A stretch of 64,000 nucleotides of DNA from Burkholderiales bacterium (GCA_025927765.1 JAICKU010000006.1:30489-94488), one strand, 5' to 3'. Positions 29,167-39,381 are shown, numbered from the stretch's first letter. Notes: generated from the letters alone by a model not told the origin. Program-made: numbers and translations.

Positions 29167-30153
29167 CTAGTGTCCGCTGCCGCCCGGCCGGTCGGCGCGC
29201 AAGCGCGGATCGACGACGTAGTACAGCAGATCGACGATCAGGTTGATCGTCACGAACACGAGCGCGATCAGGCACAGGTACGCTGCCATCACGGGGATGT
29301 CGACGTAGCTCACCGCCTGGATGAACAGCAGGCCCATGCCCGGCCACTGGAACACCTGCTCGGTGATGATCGAGAACGCGATGATCGATCCCAGTTGCAG
29401 CCCGGTGATCGTGATCACCGGCACGAGCGTGTTCTTCAGCGCATGGCCGAAGTTGATCGCGCGGTCGCGCAGGCCCCGGGCGCGCGCGAACTTGATGTAA
29501 TCGGTGCGCAGCACCTCGAGCATTTCCGAGCGTACGAGCCGCATGATGAGCGTGAGCTGAAAGAGCCCCAGCGTGATCGTCGGCAGGATCAGCGACATGA
29601 GCCCGGTCTTCGACAAAAGCCCCGTGGACCACCACCCGAGGTGCACGACTTCGCCGCGTCCGAATGCGGGCAGCCAACCGAGGATGACGGCGAACACCAG
29701 GATCAGCAGGATGCCGATCAGGAACGTCGGCAGCGACACGCCGAGGAGCGACAGCGACAACAGCGTGCGCGCGAGCCACGAGTTGGGCCGCAACCCCGCG
29801 TAGACGCCGGCCGGAATGCCGACCGCGAGCGCGAGGAGCGCAGCGCAGATGCTGAGCTCGAGCGTTGCCGGAATGCGCTGCGCGAGCAGCACGGACACCG
29901 GCTTGCCGATGCGAAGCGACACGCCGAACTGGCCGTGAATGGCGTTGACGACGAAATGGAAGAACTGCACGTAGAACGGCTGGTCGAGGCCGAGCTCGTG
30001 CGTCAAGCGAACGCGATCTTCCGGCGTCGCGAACTGCCCGAGCATCAGCTGCACGGGATCGCCGACGTACTGGAACAGCGAGAACGCAACGAGCGCGACC
30101 ACCAGCATGACGACGATCGCCTGGAGTACGCGCCTCAGGATGAACGCCGTCAT
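29167..30153 (-). CDS. Dipeptide ABC transporter permease (DppB type)
   Basis: MTAFILRRVLQAIVVMLVVALVAFSLFQYVGDPVQLMLG...ARGLRDRAINFGHALKNTLVPVITITGLQLG. Confidence 0.93.
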   Translation of the reverse strand: MTAFILRRVLQAIVVMLVVALVAFSLFQYVGDPVQLMLGQFATPEDRVRLTHELGLDQPFYVQFFHFVVNAIHGQFGVSLRIGKPVSVLLAQRIPATLELSICAALLALAVGIPAGVYAGLRPNSWLARTLLSLSLLGVSLPTFLIGILLILVFAVILGWLPAFGRGEVVHLGWWSTGLLSKTGLMSLILPTITLGLFQLTLIMRLVRSEMLEVLRTDYIKFARARGLRDRAINFGHALKNTLVPVITITGLQLGSIIAFSIITEQVFQWPGMGLLFIQAVSYVDIPVMAAYLCLIALVFVTINLIVDLLYYVVDPRLRADRPGGSGH

Positions 30154-30209
30154 GAATTGCCTTGCGGTGGACGCCGGGACGGCACGGCCCGCCCGGGCCC
30201 GTCAGTCGG

Positions 30210-30265
30210 GAAGGGCCGCCCCGACCGACTGTCCAGCCCCCCGGGGGGCAGTGAGCGCGGGGGAA
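30210..30265. repeat. Dispersed GC-rich repeat, family 1, with perfect 14-bp palindrome GCCCCCCGGGGGGC (30236-30249)
   Basis: GAAGGGCCGCCCCGACCGACTGTCCAGCCCCCCGGGGGGCAGTGAGCGCGGGGG in the dppA-dppB gap. Confidence 0.75.
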
Positions 30266-30283
30266 TCCTTTTCCATCACGCCG

Positions 30284-31882
30284 TCACTGCTTGCCGTTGC
30301 CTTCGTTGACGTGCACCCACCACATGCGCAGGCGGTTGTCCGCGCTGTGCGTCACCGCGATGTTCTTGCGCATCGCCCAGGGGATGATCTGCTGGTGCAG
30401 CATCATGTGCGCGACGTCCTGCGTATGCAGCATCAGCGCGTCGTGGATCATCGAGAGGCGCTTCTTGACGTCGCCCTCGGTCTTCATCGCGTCGATCAGC
30501 GCATCCATCTTCGGATTGCTGTAGCTCCCGTCGTTGTACTCGCCGTTGCCCTTGCCGTCGGGCGTGTGCACGAGGTTGATCAGCGCGTCCTGAGCGTCGA
30601 ACGTCGCCACCGCCCAGCCCAGCATGTACAGGCTCGTGTCGTGCTTGTTGATCTTCGCGAAGTACTGCGCCTTGGGCATCGCGTCGAGCGTAACCTTGAG
30701 CCCGATCTTCGCCCACATCGACGTCAGCGCCTGGCAGATCAGCGCGTCGTTGATGTAGCGGTCGTTCGGGCAGTCGAGCGTGACCGCGAACCCGTCGGGA
30801 TAACCCGCCTCCTTGAGCAGCGCCTTCGCCTTGTTCACGTCATACGGCGGCCGCTTGTTCGCTTCGGGGAAGTACCCGTACACCTGCGGCGTGATCAACT
30901 CGCCCGTGGGAATCGACAGGCCGCGCATCAGCGTGCGCTTGATCGCCTCGATGTCCATGCCGTAGTACAGCGCCTGGCGCACGCGCAGGTCCTTGAACGG
31001 GTTCTTGCCCTTGACGTTCGAGTACTTGAGCTCGTCGCTCTTCTGGTCCATGCCGATGAAGATCGTCCGGTTCTCCTGGCCCTCGACGACCTTGATGTTC
31101 GCGTCGGACTTGAGCTTCGGCAGGTCCTGCAGCGGCGGGTCGAGCACGAAGTCGACCTCACCCGAGAGCAGCGCCGCCGTGCGCGTGGCCGCGGACTTGA
31201 TCGGCGTGTAGACGATCTGCGTGACGTTGCCCTCCATCTTGCCCCACCAGCCGGGGTTCTTGTCGAGCACCGTCTTCACGTCCGGCTCGCGCGACTTCAG
31301 GATGTACGGCCCGGTGCCGTTCGCGTGGCCGACCGCGTAGGTCTCCTCCTTCGCGAGGTAGTCCTGCACCTCGACGACGTTGTGCTTCTCGCACCACGCC
31401 TTGCTCATGATGCGCACGTCGGTGAGCTGGCGCAGCAGCACGGGCGCGGGACCGTCGGTCATGATGTCGACCGTGAGGTCGTCGACCTTCTTCGCGCCGG
31501 CGATGCCTGCGAGGTACGCCTTCATCATCGACCGCTTCGAGTTCTGGCGGTTGATCGAGAACACGACGTCGTCGGCGGTGAGCGGCTCGCCTTCCTGGAA
31601 CTTGACGTTCGGACGCAGGTGGAAGCGCCACTGCGTGGGCGAGACCTGCTCCCACTTCGTCGCGAGCTGCGGCACGACGTCGAACTTCTTGTCGTACATG
31701 ACCAACGACTCGTAGACGTAGCTGTTGAACGTGTTGTTGAAGCTCTCGTTCTGCGCGTAGGGGTCGAACGTGAGCACGTCGCCCTGGCTTGCCCAGCGGA
31801 ACGTCGCCGCATGCAGCGGCGCGCCAATGACGAGGGCGCCGAGCATGACGGCGACGGCGGTGTGCGTAGGCTTAAGCATCAC
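30284..31882 (-). CDS. ABC transporter substrate-binding protein, family 5 (dipeptide/oligopeptide type)
   Basis: Signal peptide MMLKPTHTAVAVMLGALVIGAPLHAA; TFRWASQGDVLTFDPYAQNE...LATKWEQVSPTQWRFHLRPNVKFQEGEPLTADDVVFSI. Confidence 0.93.
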   Translation of the reverse strand: MMLKPTHTAVAVMLGALVIGAPLHAATFRWASQGDVLTFDPYAQNESFNNTFNSYVYESLVMYDKKFDVVPQLATKWEQVSPTQWRFHLRPNVKFQEGEPLTADDVVFSINRQNSKRSMMKAYLAGIAGAKKVDDLTVDIMTDGPAPVLLRQLTDVRIMSKAWCEKHNVVEVQDYLAKEETYAVGHANGTGPYILKSREPDVKTVLDKNPGWWGKMEGNVTQIVYTPIKSAATRTAALLSGEVDFVLDPPLQDLPKLKSDANIKVVEGQENRTIFIGMDQKSDELKYSNVKGKNPFKDLRVRQALYYGMDIEAIKRTLMRGLSIPTGELITPQVYGYFPEANKRPPYDVNKAKALLKEAGYPDGFAVTLDCPNDRYINDALICQALTSMWAKIGLKVTLDAMPKAQYFAKINKHDTSLYMLGWAVATFDAQDALINLVHTPDGKGNGEYNDGSYSNPKMDALIDAMKTEGDVKKRLSMIHDALMLHTQDVAHMMLHQQIIPWAMRKNIAVTHSADNRLRMWWVHVNEGNGKQ

Positions 31883-31976
31883 TCCTCCTGGCAGGGCCGC
31901 TTCAGTAGGGCGGCCGGGCGAGCATCATGGCGAACAAGGGGAAAGGCGTCAATCGAAGCGGCCACCGGCGCGAACG

Positions 31977-33050
31977 TCAATCGGCGCGTTCCCCGGCGGC
32001 GTTGCGCAACGCGCCGGGAACGAGGATCGACGACGCGTCGACGTCGAGGCCGACCGCCTCTCCCTTCGCAAAGGATCGCCGCAGCAGCGTGTCGACGATC
32101 ACCGACTGCGCGCCGCCGAGATCGACGACGACGCGCGTCAGGTTGCCGAGGAAGAACGCCGAGACGACCGTCCCGCGCAGCGCCCCTCGTGCCGGCTCGA
32201 CGATGCGCACGTCCTCGGGGCGAAACAGCGCGTGCTCGCTCGCCGGGGCGTGCGACGGCAGCGTCAGCGCCCCGCCGGGCAGCCGCAGCACTGCGTTCTC
32301 GCGCGTCCCCGTCACCCGATTCATCGTGCCTATGAAGTCGGCGACGAACGCCGACGCCGGCCGATAGTAGATGTCCTGCGGCGTACCGATCTGCTCGACG
32401 CGCCCGTGCGACATAACGGCGATGCGATCGCCGAGCGCCATCGCCTCGCCCTGGTCGTGGGTCACGTACACGCTGGTAATGCCGAGCGAGCGCAGCAGCC
32501 GGTCGATCTCGACGCGCAGGCTCTCGCGCAGCTTCGCGTCGAGCGCGGTCAGCGGCTCGTCGAGCAGCAGCACGCGCGGCTTCACTGCGAGTGCGCGCGC
32601 GAGCGCCACGCGTTGCCGCTGTCCGCCGGAAAGCTGGTCGATGCGCCGCTCGCCGAAGGCGCCGAGCTGCATCATCTCGAGCAGTCGCTGCGCCTGCGCG
32701 CGGCGTTCGGCGCCTGCGACGCCGCGCACGCGCAGTCCGTATGCGACGTTGTCGAGCACGCTCATGTTGGGAAAGAGCGCGTAGCTCTGGAACACCATGC
32801 CGACGTTGCGCCGCTCGATCGGCCGCGCCGTGACCTCGTCGTCGCCGAAGTACACGCGGCCGCCAAGGTCGGGCGCCGTGAGCCCCGCGATGATGCGAAG
32901 GAGCGTCGTCTTGCCGCAGCCGGAGGGCCCGAGGAACACGATCGTCTCGCCTGCGGCGATGTCGAGGTCGAGCGGCTTCAGCGCCTGGGTACCGTCGGGA
33001 AACGTCTTCGCGCAGCCGGCGAGCCGCACGCTCGCCGCGTTATCGTCCAT
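31977..33050 (-). CDS. ABC transporter ATP-binding protein (PotA/FbpC type)
   Basis: LGPSGCGKTTLLRIIAGL, QLSGGQRQRVALARALAVKPRVLLLDEPLTALDAKLRE, TOBE-like C-terminus. Confidence 0.92.
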   Translation of the reverse strand: MDDNAASVRLAGCAKTFPDGTQALKPLDLDIAAGETIVFLGPSGCGKTTLLRIIAGLTAPDLGGRVYFGDDEVTARPIERRNVGMVFQSYALFPNMSVLDNVAYGLRVRGVAGAERRAQAQRLLEMMQLGAFGERRIDQLSGGQRQRVALARALAVKPRVLLLDEPLTALDAKLRESLRVEIDRLLRSLGITSVYVTHDQGEAMALGDRIAVMSHGRVEQIGTPQDIYYRPASAFVADFIGTMNRVTGTRENAVLRLPGGALTLPSHAPASEHALFRPEDVRIVEPARGALRGTVVSAFFLGNLTRVVVDLGGAQSVIVDTLLRRSFAKGEAVGLDVDASSILVPGALRNAAGERAD

Positions 33051-33852
33051 GGAGCCTCGGGCGCGCCGGCGTCGGCTCGCGCGCGAACCACTGCATTGCC
33101 ACGAGCAGCGGCACGATCATCACGAAGAACACGATCGTGTAGGCGGAGCCGATCTCGAGGCGCAGCGACGCGTACGAATCGGCGAGCCCCACGGGAATGG
33201 TCTTCGTGAGCGGCGTGTGCAGCATCCACGTGATGTTGAATTCGCCGACCGACAGCGTCACGACCATCAGCGCGCCCGCGAGGATGCCGTAGCGCGCGTT
33301 GGGCACGATCACGCCGAAGAAGCGCTTCGCGAAGCCCGCGCCGAGGCTCGCCGCCGCCTCCTCGAGCGTGACGAGATCCATGGCGGCCATGACCGCCAGC
33401 ACCGAGCGCACCATGAACGGGAGCGTGAACACGACGTGGCCGACGAGGATGAACAGCCAGCTCGCGCGAAACCCGCGCCATTCGCCGTAGAGCAGGATCA
33501 GCGCGAGGGCGGTCGCGAGTCCCGGCACCGCGACCGGCAGCACGAGCAGTTCCTCGAAAAGGCGCGTGACGCGGCTCGGGTGGCGCGCGAGCACGTACGC
33601 CATCGGCACGCCGAGCACGAGCGTCGCGGCGAGGCAGGCGAGCGCGATTTGCAGCGACAGGCCGATCGAGCCGCTGTAGGAGGACAGCACCACTCCAATC
33701 CAGCGCAGCGTGAGCCCGCTTTTCACGCCGATGAAATAGTTCTGCGACAGACCGGCCAGCACCGACATCACGACGGGCACGACGAGGAACGCGCACACCA
33801 CGAGCGTGAACGCGAGCTGCGCGTAGAAGCGCGGCGAACGTCGATCCATCAT
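33040..33852 (-). CDS. ABC transporter permease
   Basis: MMDRRSPRFYAQLAFTLVVCAFLVVPVVMSVLAGLS...EEAAASLGAGFAKRFFGVIVPNARYGILAG. Confidence 0.9.
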   Translation of the reverse strand: MMDRRSPRFYAQLAFTLVVCAFLVVPVVMSVLAGLSQNYFIGVKSGLTLRWIGVVLSSYSGSIGLSLQIALACLAATLVLGVPMAYVLARHPSRVTRLFEELLVLPVAVPGLATALALILLYGEWRGFRASWLFILVGHVVFTLPFMVRSVLAVMAAMDLVTLEEAAASLGAGFAKRFFGVIVPNARYGILAGALMVVTLSVGEFNITWMLHTPLTKTIPVGLADSYASLRLEIGSAYTIVFFVMIVPLLVAMQWFAREPTPARPRLHGR

Positions 33853-34667
33853 GCTGCCGCGGCGACGGTGGAACCCGCGAGCGTGCGCGCGAACGCGAGC
33901 GCGGCCCACGTGATGATGCCGAGCACGATCGACAGCGCGGCGGCGATCGAGAAATTCGCGTAGTTCGTGAACTCGGTGTAGATCGTGATGGGCAGTACGT
34001 TGATGTTCGTCGCGAGCGTGAACGCGGTGCCGAAGGCGCCCATGCTCGTCGCGAAGCAGATGGCGCCGGCGGAGATGAGCGCCGGGCGCAGGCCCGGGAT
34101 GATCACGTCGCGCAGCACCTGCCAGCCGTTCGCGCCGAGCGAGCGTGCGGCTTCCTCGAGCGCGCCGTCGAGCTTCTCGACGGCGGCCATCACCGTGAGA
34201 ATCACGCGCGGAATCGAAAAGTACAGGTAACCGAGGAAAAGCCCGGCAATCGAATACGCGAACACGAGCTTGGAACCGAACAGCGCGTCGGTGACCGACC
34301 CGATCAGGCCCTGGCGCCCGGCGAGCATGATCACCATGAAGCCGACGACGACGCCCGGGAACGCGAGCGGGAACGTGAGCAGCGACACGAGCAGGCCGCG
34401 GCCGGGAAAGCGATTGCGCTGCAGGAACATGCCGGCGATTCCGGACACGACGAGCGTCGCGAACGTGACGACGATCGACAGCACCACCGTCGACACGAGA
34501 CTCGACAGGTAATTTGCGTCGGTGACGATCGCCGCGTAGGCCGCGACTCCACGCGGGCCGCCCGCGCCGACCGCGACGAGCCGCGCCATCGGCAGGAGCC
34601 AGAATGCGACGAAGACGACGAGCGCGGGGAGCGCGAGGACTCCGAGGCGGATGCTGGGCGACGTCAC
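33849..34667 (-). CDS. ABC transporter permease
   Basis: MTSPSIRLGVLALPALVVFVAFWLLPMARL...EEAARSLGANGWQVLRDVIIPGLRPALISAG. Confidence 0.9.
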   Translation of the reverse strand: MTSPSIRLGVLALPALVVFVAFWLLPMARLVAVGAGGPRGVAAYAAIVTDANYLSSLVSTVVLSIVVTFATLVVSGIAGMFLQRNRFPGRGLLVSLLTFPLAFPGVVVGFMVIMLAGRQGLIGSVTDALFGSKLVFAYSIAGLFLGYLYFSIPRVILTVMAAVEKLDGALEEAARSLGANGWQVLRDVIIPGLRPALISAGAICFATSMGAFGTAFTLATNINVLPITIYTEFTNYANFSIAAALSIVLGIITWAALAFARTLAGSTVAAAA

Positions 34668-34678
34668 GCGGGCACGGT

Positions 34679-34701
34679 CCCTCTCCCCCGAGGGGAGAGG
34701 G
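34679..34701. repeat. Hairpin repeat CCCTCTCCCC-CGA-GGGGAGAGGG (GTCGGGGTGAGG-flanked)
   Basis: Perfect 10-bp stem, 3-nt loop, between binding-protein stop and permease start of the same operon. Confidence 0.8.
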
Positions 34702-34716
34702 TCGGGGTGAGGAGAC

Positions 34717-35730
34717 TTACTGCGCTTCCTTCAGGTACCGCTCGGTGAACGGTTTTTGCGCCGCCGCCATCTTCGCGAAATCGACCGGCTTCGCACGCGC
34801 GTAGTCGGACGCCGGCAGGAAGCGCGATTGCGCTTCCTTCGACATCGCCTCGGGACGCACGGGCCGCAGGAACGCATTCGCCCAGATCGCCTGGCCTTCG
34901 TCCGAGAGCGTGAAGTCGAGCACCTTCTTCGCGTTGTCCGGATGCGGGCCGTTCTTCACGAGCGCCATCACGTACGGCACGACGACGCTGCCTTCCGCAG
35001 GAATCACGAACGCGATGTTCGCCTTGTCCTTGTACTTGCCGCGATACGCGTTGAAGTCGAAGTCGATCAGGATCGGGATCTCGCCCGACAGCACGCGCGC
35101 ATACGACGTCTGCTTCGGCACGATCGGATCGTTCGCCTTCATCTGCTTGAAATAGTTGATCGCCGGGGTGAAGTCGTCGAGCGATCCGCCGAGCGCGTTG
35201 TTGATCGCCACCGCGCCGACGTAGCCGACGAACGCGCTCGCCGGATCGAGATAGCCGACCATGCCCTTGTACTCGGGCTTCAGCAGGTCCTTCCACGACT
35301 TCGGCACCGGCTTGCCGTGCAGCGCGTCGACGTTCACCATCAACCCGAGCGTGCCCGAATGGATCGTGAACCAATAGCCGTCGGGATCCTTGAGGCCGGC
35401 TGGGATGTCGTTCCAGTGCGCGGGCTTGTACGCGGCGGTCACGCCGTCCTGCTTCGCCTGGATGCCGAACGTCACGCCGAGGTAGGTGAAGTCGGCGACC
35501 GGGCTCGCCTTCTCGGCCACGAGCTGCGCGAGCGATTGGCCCGAATTCTTGTTGTCCTGCGGCACCGTGATGCCGAGCTTGTCCTTGATGGCCTTGAGCT
35601 CCGTGCCCCAGTCGGCCCACTCGGGTGGGCAGTTGTAGCAGATGGCGGTCTGCTGCGCGTGCGCGGCACCCGCGAACGCGGTGGCGGCGAAGAGCACAGG
35701 CGCGACGAACCTCGCGACGAAGCGAATCAT
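34717..35730 (-). CDS. ABC transporter extracellular substrate-binding protein (Fe3+/polyamine-like family)
   Basis: MIRFVARFVAPVLFAATAFAGAAHAQQTAICYNCPPEWADWGTELKAIKDKLGI...SGEIPILIDFDFNAYRGKYKDKANIAFVIPAEGSVVVPYVMALVKN. Confidence 0.87.
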   Translation of the reverse strand: MIRFVARFVAPVLFAATAFAGAAHAQQTAICYNCPPEWADWGTELKAIKDKLGITVPQDNKNSGQSLAQLVAEKASPVADFTYLGVTFGIQAKQDGVTAAYKPAHWNDIPAGLKDPDGYWFTIHSGTLGLMVNVDALHGKPVPKSWKDLLKPEYKGMVGYLDPASAFVGYVGAVAINNALGGSLDDFTPAINYFKQMKANDPIVPKQTSYARVLSGEIPILIDFDFNAYRGKYKDKANIAFVIPAEGSVVVPYVMALVKNGPHPDNAKKVLDFTLSDEGQAIWANAFLRPVRPEAMSKEAQSRFLPASDYARAKPVDFAKMAAAQKPFTERYLKEAQ

Positions 35731-35806
35731 GGAAAGCTCCTGCAGGTGGGCGACGGGAGGCGATTGTAAACAGTTCCGCGTCGCGGTGCGGAAGCGGATG
35801 GCCGCT

Positions 35807-36724
35807 TCATCGACGGTCGAGCGCAAGTGCCACGCGCGATGCGACCGCGTCGACGACGCCGGATTGAAAGCACTCGACCGTGTCGACGTTCATGCTGCGC
35901 AGCCACGTGAGCTGGCGCTTCGCGAGTTGGCGCGTCGCCGCGATCCCTCGTTCGCGCAATGCCGCACGTTCGATGCGGCCGTCGAGATAGTCGAGCACCT
36001 GGCGATAGCCGACCGCACGCATCGACGGCAGGTTGGGGCGCAGCACAAAGCGCTCGCGGAGCGCGACGACCTCGTCGACGAGGCCGGCGCCGAGCATCGC
36101 ATCGAAGCGTTGCGCGATCGTCGCGTGCAGCTTCGCGCGCTCCGCGGGCGCGAGCGCGATGACGATGGCCCGATCGTTCGCCGCTACGCGTGTTCCCTGC
36201 AAGGCGGACAGCGGCTGCCCGCTCAACGCGTGCACCTCGAGCGCCCGCTGGATGCGCTGCGCATCGGTCGGCGCAAGCCTTGCCGCGGTCCGGGGATCCA
36301 CGCGCGCAAGCTCGGCGTGCATCGCCGGCCAGCCCACGTCGGCGGCGCGCGCATCGAGTTCGGCCCGCACAGCAGGATCGGCGGCGGGGAGCGCGCTCAG
36401 CCCTTCGCGCAGCGCCTTCACGTACAGCATCGTGCCGCCGGCGACGATCGGCACACGTCCGCGCGATTGGATCTTCGCGATGGCGTCGCGCGCATCGATG
36501 CGAAAGCGCGCCGCGGAATAGGCGTCGGTCGGACCGATCAGGTCGATGAGGTGGTGCGGCACGCTTGCGCGCGTGGCAGCGTCGGGCTTCGCGGTGCCGA
36601 TGTCCATGCCGCGATACACCTGCGCCGAATCCGCGCTCACGATCTCGCCGCCGAATCGGCGAGCAAGGGCGAGCGCCACCGCCGATTTGCCCGACGCCGT
36701 GGGCCCGACCAGGATGACGGTCAT
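35807..36724 (-). CDS. miaA: tRNA dimethylallyltransferase
   Basis: [47 protein letters not shown]. Confidence 0.96.
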   Translation of the reverse strand: MTVILVGPTASGKSAVALALARRFGGEIVSADSAQVYRGMDIGTAKPDAATRASVPHHLIDLIGPTDAYSAARFRIDARDAIAKIQSRGRVPIVAGGTMLYVKALREGLSALPAADPAVRAELDARAADVGWPAMHAELARVDPRTAARLAPTDAQRIQRALEVHALSGQPLSALQGTRVAANDRAIVIALAPAERAKLHATIAQRFDAMLGAGLVDEVVALRERFVLRPNLPSMRAVGYRQVLDYLDGRIERAALRERGIAATRQLAKRQLTWLRSMNVDTVECFQSGVVDAVASRVALALDRR

Positions 36725-38619
36725 CGACCGCGCATGAACAGCCGGTCGAGGTCGCCGAGCGAGAGTTGAAACCACGTCGGCCGGCCGTGATTGCATTGGC
36801 CGGCGCGCTCGGTCGCTTCCATTTCGCGCAACAGCGCGTTCATTTCGGGAATCGTTAGGCTGCGATTCGCGCGCACCGCGCCATGGCACGCCATCGTCGC
36901 CAGCAGTTCGTCGCGCCGCGCGTCGAGCGCGCGCGAGCCGCCGTATTCGCGGATGTCGTGCAGCACGGCGCGGGCCAGCGCCGCGGCGTCGGCGTCCTTG
37001 AGCGGCGCGGGAATGCCGCGCACCGCGAGCGTGGCCGGACCGATCGGCGACACGTCGAAGCCGAGTGCGTCGAGCGCGTCGGCATGTTCGGTGACGGCGG
37101 CGACTTCCAGCGCTTCGGCGGCGAACGTCGCGGGCACGAGCAAGGGTTGCACCGGCACGCGCTCCGCGAACACCGATTTCAGCCGTTCGTACACGATGCG
37201 CTCGTGCGCGGCGTGCATGTCGACGAGCACGAGGCCCGCGCGATTCTGCGCGAGCACGTACACGCCGTGCAGTTGCGCGATCGCGAAGCCGAGCGGATGC
37301 GGCTCGTCGGTGGGAAGCGCATCGCTGCGTCGGGAGTCCGGCGTGGAATCGGAGGTCGTGCCGAACAGGCGACGGTAGAAGGCCGCCGGTTCCTGCGCAT
37401 CGAGCGGCATCGCACGCTGCATCGACGGTGCGCCATTCGCGGGCGCGCCATTCGTTGCTTGAAACTCGCCCATGGGCACGGGCGGCGGCATCTGTGCGGC
37501 CGCGAGGCCCAGGCGCTCCGCCGCGGACACCGCGGGCTGCACGCTCGCCGTGGCGGCGAGTGCGCGTTCGACCGCATGCCGCACGAACTGATGAATGGCA
37601 CCTGCGTCACGAAAACGCACCTCGGTCTTCTGCGGATGCACGTTCACGTCGACGCGGCGCGGATCGAGCACGAGCCATAGCGCGTACGCGGGTTGCCGTT
37701 CGTGATGCAGCACGTCGCGGTACGCCTCGCGCAGCGCGTGCGCGAGCATGCGGTCGCGCACGTAGCGGCCGTTCACGAACACGTGTTGCGTCGAGGGTCC
37801 GTCGGCCGCGTATGCGGGCCGCACGGCGAAGCCGGTCAGGCGAACCTCGCCCGCCTCCGCGTCCACCGACGCCGCGTGCTGCACGAACGCATCGCCGAGC
37901 AGCGCTTCCACGCGCGCGCGGCGTCCACCGCCCTGCAGCCGATGCACGGCGCGCCCGTTGTGCGTGAGCGTGAAAGCCACGCTGCCATAGGCGAGCGCGA
38001 TGCGGCGGAACGCCTCTTCGCAATGCGCCCATTCGGTGGCTTCGGTGCGGAGGAACTTGCGGCGCGCCGGCGTGTTGAAGTACAGCTCCTCGACCGTCAC
38101 GATGGTGCCGCTCGCGAGTGCGGCCGGGGCGACGACGCCCACGTTGCCGCCTTCGACTTCGAGGCGCCATGCATGCGGCTTGTCGCACGAGCGCGACGCG
38201 ATTGCGAGGCGCGACACCGCCGCCATCGACGCGAGCGCCTCGCCACGGAAACCGAGCGTCGCGATCGCCTCGAGGTCGACGACCGACGCGATCTTCGACG
38301 TCGCGTGCCGCGCGACCGCGAGCGGCAAATCCTCGCGCGCGATGCCGCTGCCGTTGTCGGCCACGCGCAGCCGCTTGATGCCGCCGCCGGCGACGTCGAC
38401 GTCGATCTGCGTCGCGCCGGCGTCGAGCGCGTTCTCGAGCAGCTCCTTCAAGGCCGCGGCCGGGCGCTCGACGACTTCGCCCGCTGCGATCTGGTTGATC
38501 AGCAGATCCGGCAGCGCAAGGATGTGACGCCCCAACGCTCGCGGCTCCGCCGCTTCGCTAACCGCCGAAGGGGCGCAATTCGCAGCTCGGGGCGGCCCTT
38601 CGCCGCGAACGACCGCCAT
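36721..38619 (-). CDS. mutL: DNA mismatch repair protein MutL
   Basis: [42 protein letters not shown]...GSGI...[17 protein letters not shown]-terminal [16 protein letters not shown]-terminal about 30 aa atypical. Confidence 0.94.
   Translation of the reverse strand: MAVVRGEGPPRAANCAPSAVSEAAEPRALGRHILALPDLLINQIAAGEVVERPAAALKELLENALDAGATQIDVDVAGGGIKRLRVADNGSGIAREDLPLAVARHATSKIASVVDLEAIATLGFRGEALASMAAVSRLAIASRSCDKPHAWRLEVEGGNVGVVAPAALASGTIVTVEELYFNTPARRKFLRTEATEWAHCEEAFRRIALAYGSVAFTLTHNGRAVHRLQGGGRRARVEALLGDAFVQHAASVDAEAGEVRLTGFAVRPAYAADGPSTQHVFVNGRYVRDRMLAHALREAYRDVLHHERQPAYALWLVLDPRRVDVNVHPQKTEVRFRDAGAIHQFVRHAVERALAATASVQPAVSAAERLGLAAAQMPPPVPMGEFQATNGAPANGAPSMQRAMPLDAQEPAAFYRRLFGTTSDSTPDSRRSDALPTDEPHPLGFAIAQLHGVYVLAQNRAGLVLVDMHAAHERIVYERLKSVFAERVPVQPLLVPATFAAEALEVAAVTEHADALDALGFDVSPIGPATLAVRGIPAPLKDADAAALARAVLHDIREYGGSRALDARRDELLATMACHGAVRANRSLTIPEMNALLREMEATERAGQCNHGRPTWFQLSLGDLDRLFMRGR
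38524..38608. repeat. Divergent copy of family 1 GC-rich repeat, minus orientation, overlapping annotated mutL 5' end
   Basis: Minus strand: GCGAAGGGCCGCCCCGAGCTGCGAATTGCGCCCCTTCGGCGGTTAGCGAAGCGGCGGAGCCGCGAGCGTTGGGGCG. Confidence 0.6.
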
Positions 38620-39326
38620 CAGCGCTTCAGCTTCTGCGACCAGCGCGCATACACGCCGTCGGCCACCTGCTGCAGGTTCGCAAGGCGTGCGCCGAGATCG
38701 GCGAGGATTTCCTCGCGCGTCTGCCGCGACGCCGTTCCGGGCTCGAGAATCTCGTCCGCCCCCGAGCGGCACCACGCGTGCACGAGATCGGCGGTCATCT
38801 CGATGTGGCACTGGAAGCCGATGTGACGATCGTCGATCACGTAACCCTGATTCGGATTGAAGCCGTTGGTGAGAATGCGCGTGGCGCCGATGGGGATCTC
38901 GAACACGTCGTAATGCCACTGGAACGGGGTGAAGCGGTCGCGACCGCCGAGCCACGAGTGCGCAGCCGCGGCGTCGGTCGACTCGACGTTGATCCAGCCG
39001 ATCTCGGGCACGTTCGTGCGCGTCACGCGCCCACCGAGCGCCTGCGCGAGCAACTGACCGCCGAGGCAATGGCCGACGATCGGGACCTCGTGCGCGATAG
39101 CGTCGCGCAGCAGGCGCGACAGCGGGTCGATCCAGGGCAGCGTTTCATACACGCTCATCGGCCCGCCCATCATGCCGATGCCCGAGAATGCCCGCGGATC
39201 GGAGGGAATGGCGTCGCCCGCGTCGACCGCGACGAGTTGCCACGGCAAGCGCTGCGCGTCGAGCCAATCGGCGAAGTGCGCCGGGCCTTCGGTCGGGCTG
39301 AAGCGGAAGATGGCGATGGGGCGCAT
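38619..39326 (-). CDS. Type 1 glutamine amidotransferase (GMP-synthase GATase-like)
   Basis: MRPIAIFRFSPTEGPAHFADWL...PIVGHCLGGQLLAQALGG...GFQCHIEMTADLVHAW. Confidence 0.88.
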   Translation of the reverse strand: MRPIAIFRFSPTEGPAHFADWLDAQRLPWQLVAVDAGDAIPSDPRAFSGIGMMGGPMSVYETLPWIDPLSRLLRDAIAHEVPIVGHCLGGQLLAQALGGRVTRTNVPEIGWINVESTDAAAAHSWLGGRDRFTPFQWHYDVFEIPIGATRILTNGFNPNQGYVIDDRHIGFQCHIEMTADLVHAWCRSGADEILEPGTASRQTREEILADLGARLANLQQVADGVYARWSQKLKR

Positions 39327-39381
39327 CGTGGTTCCGGTCGTCACTAGAATGTTACCAGCCGACCCCCATGGGAACCGACGG

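Noticed and set aside
30107-32335. 742-aa plus-strand ORF
   Set aside because: Antisense to the dipeptide SBP gene; biased composition (V/L/R/D) from complement of codon-biased coding sequence.
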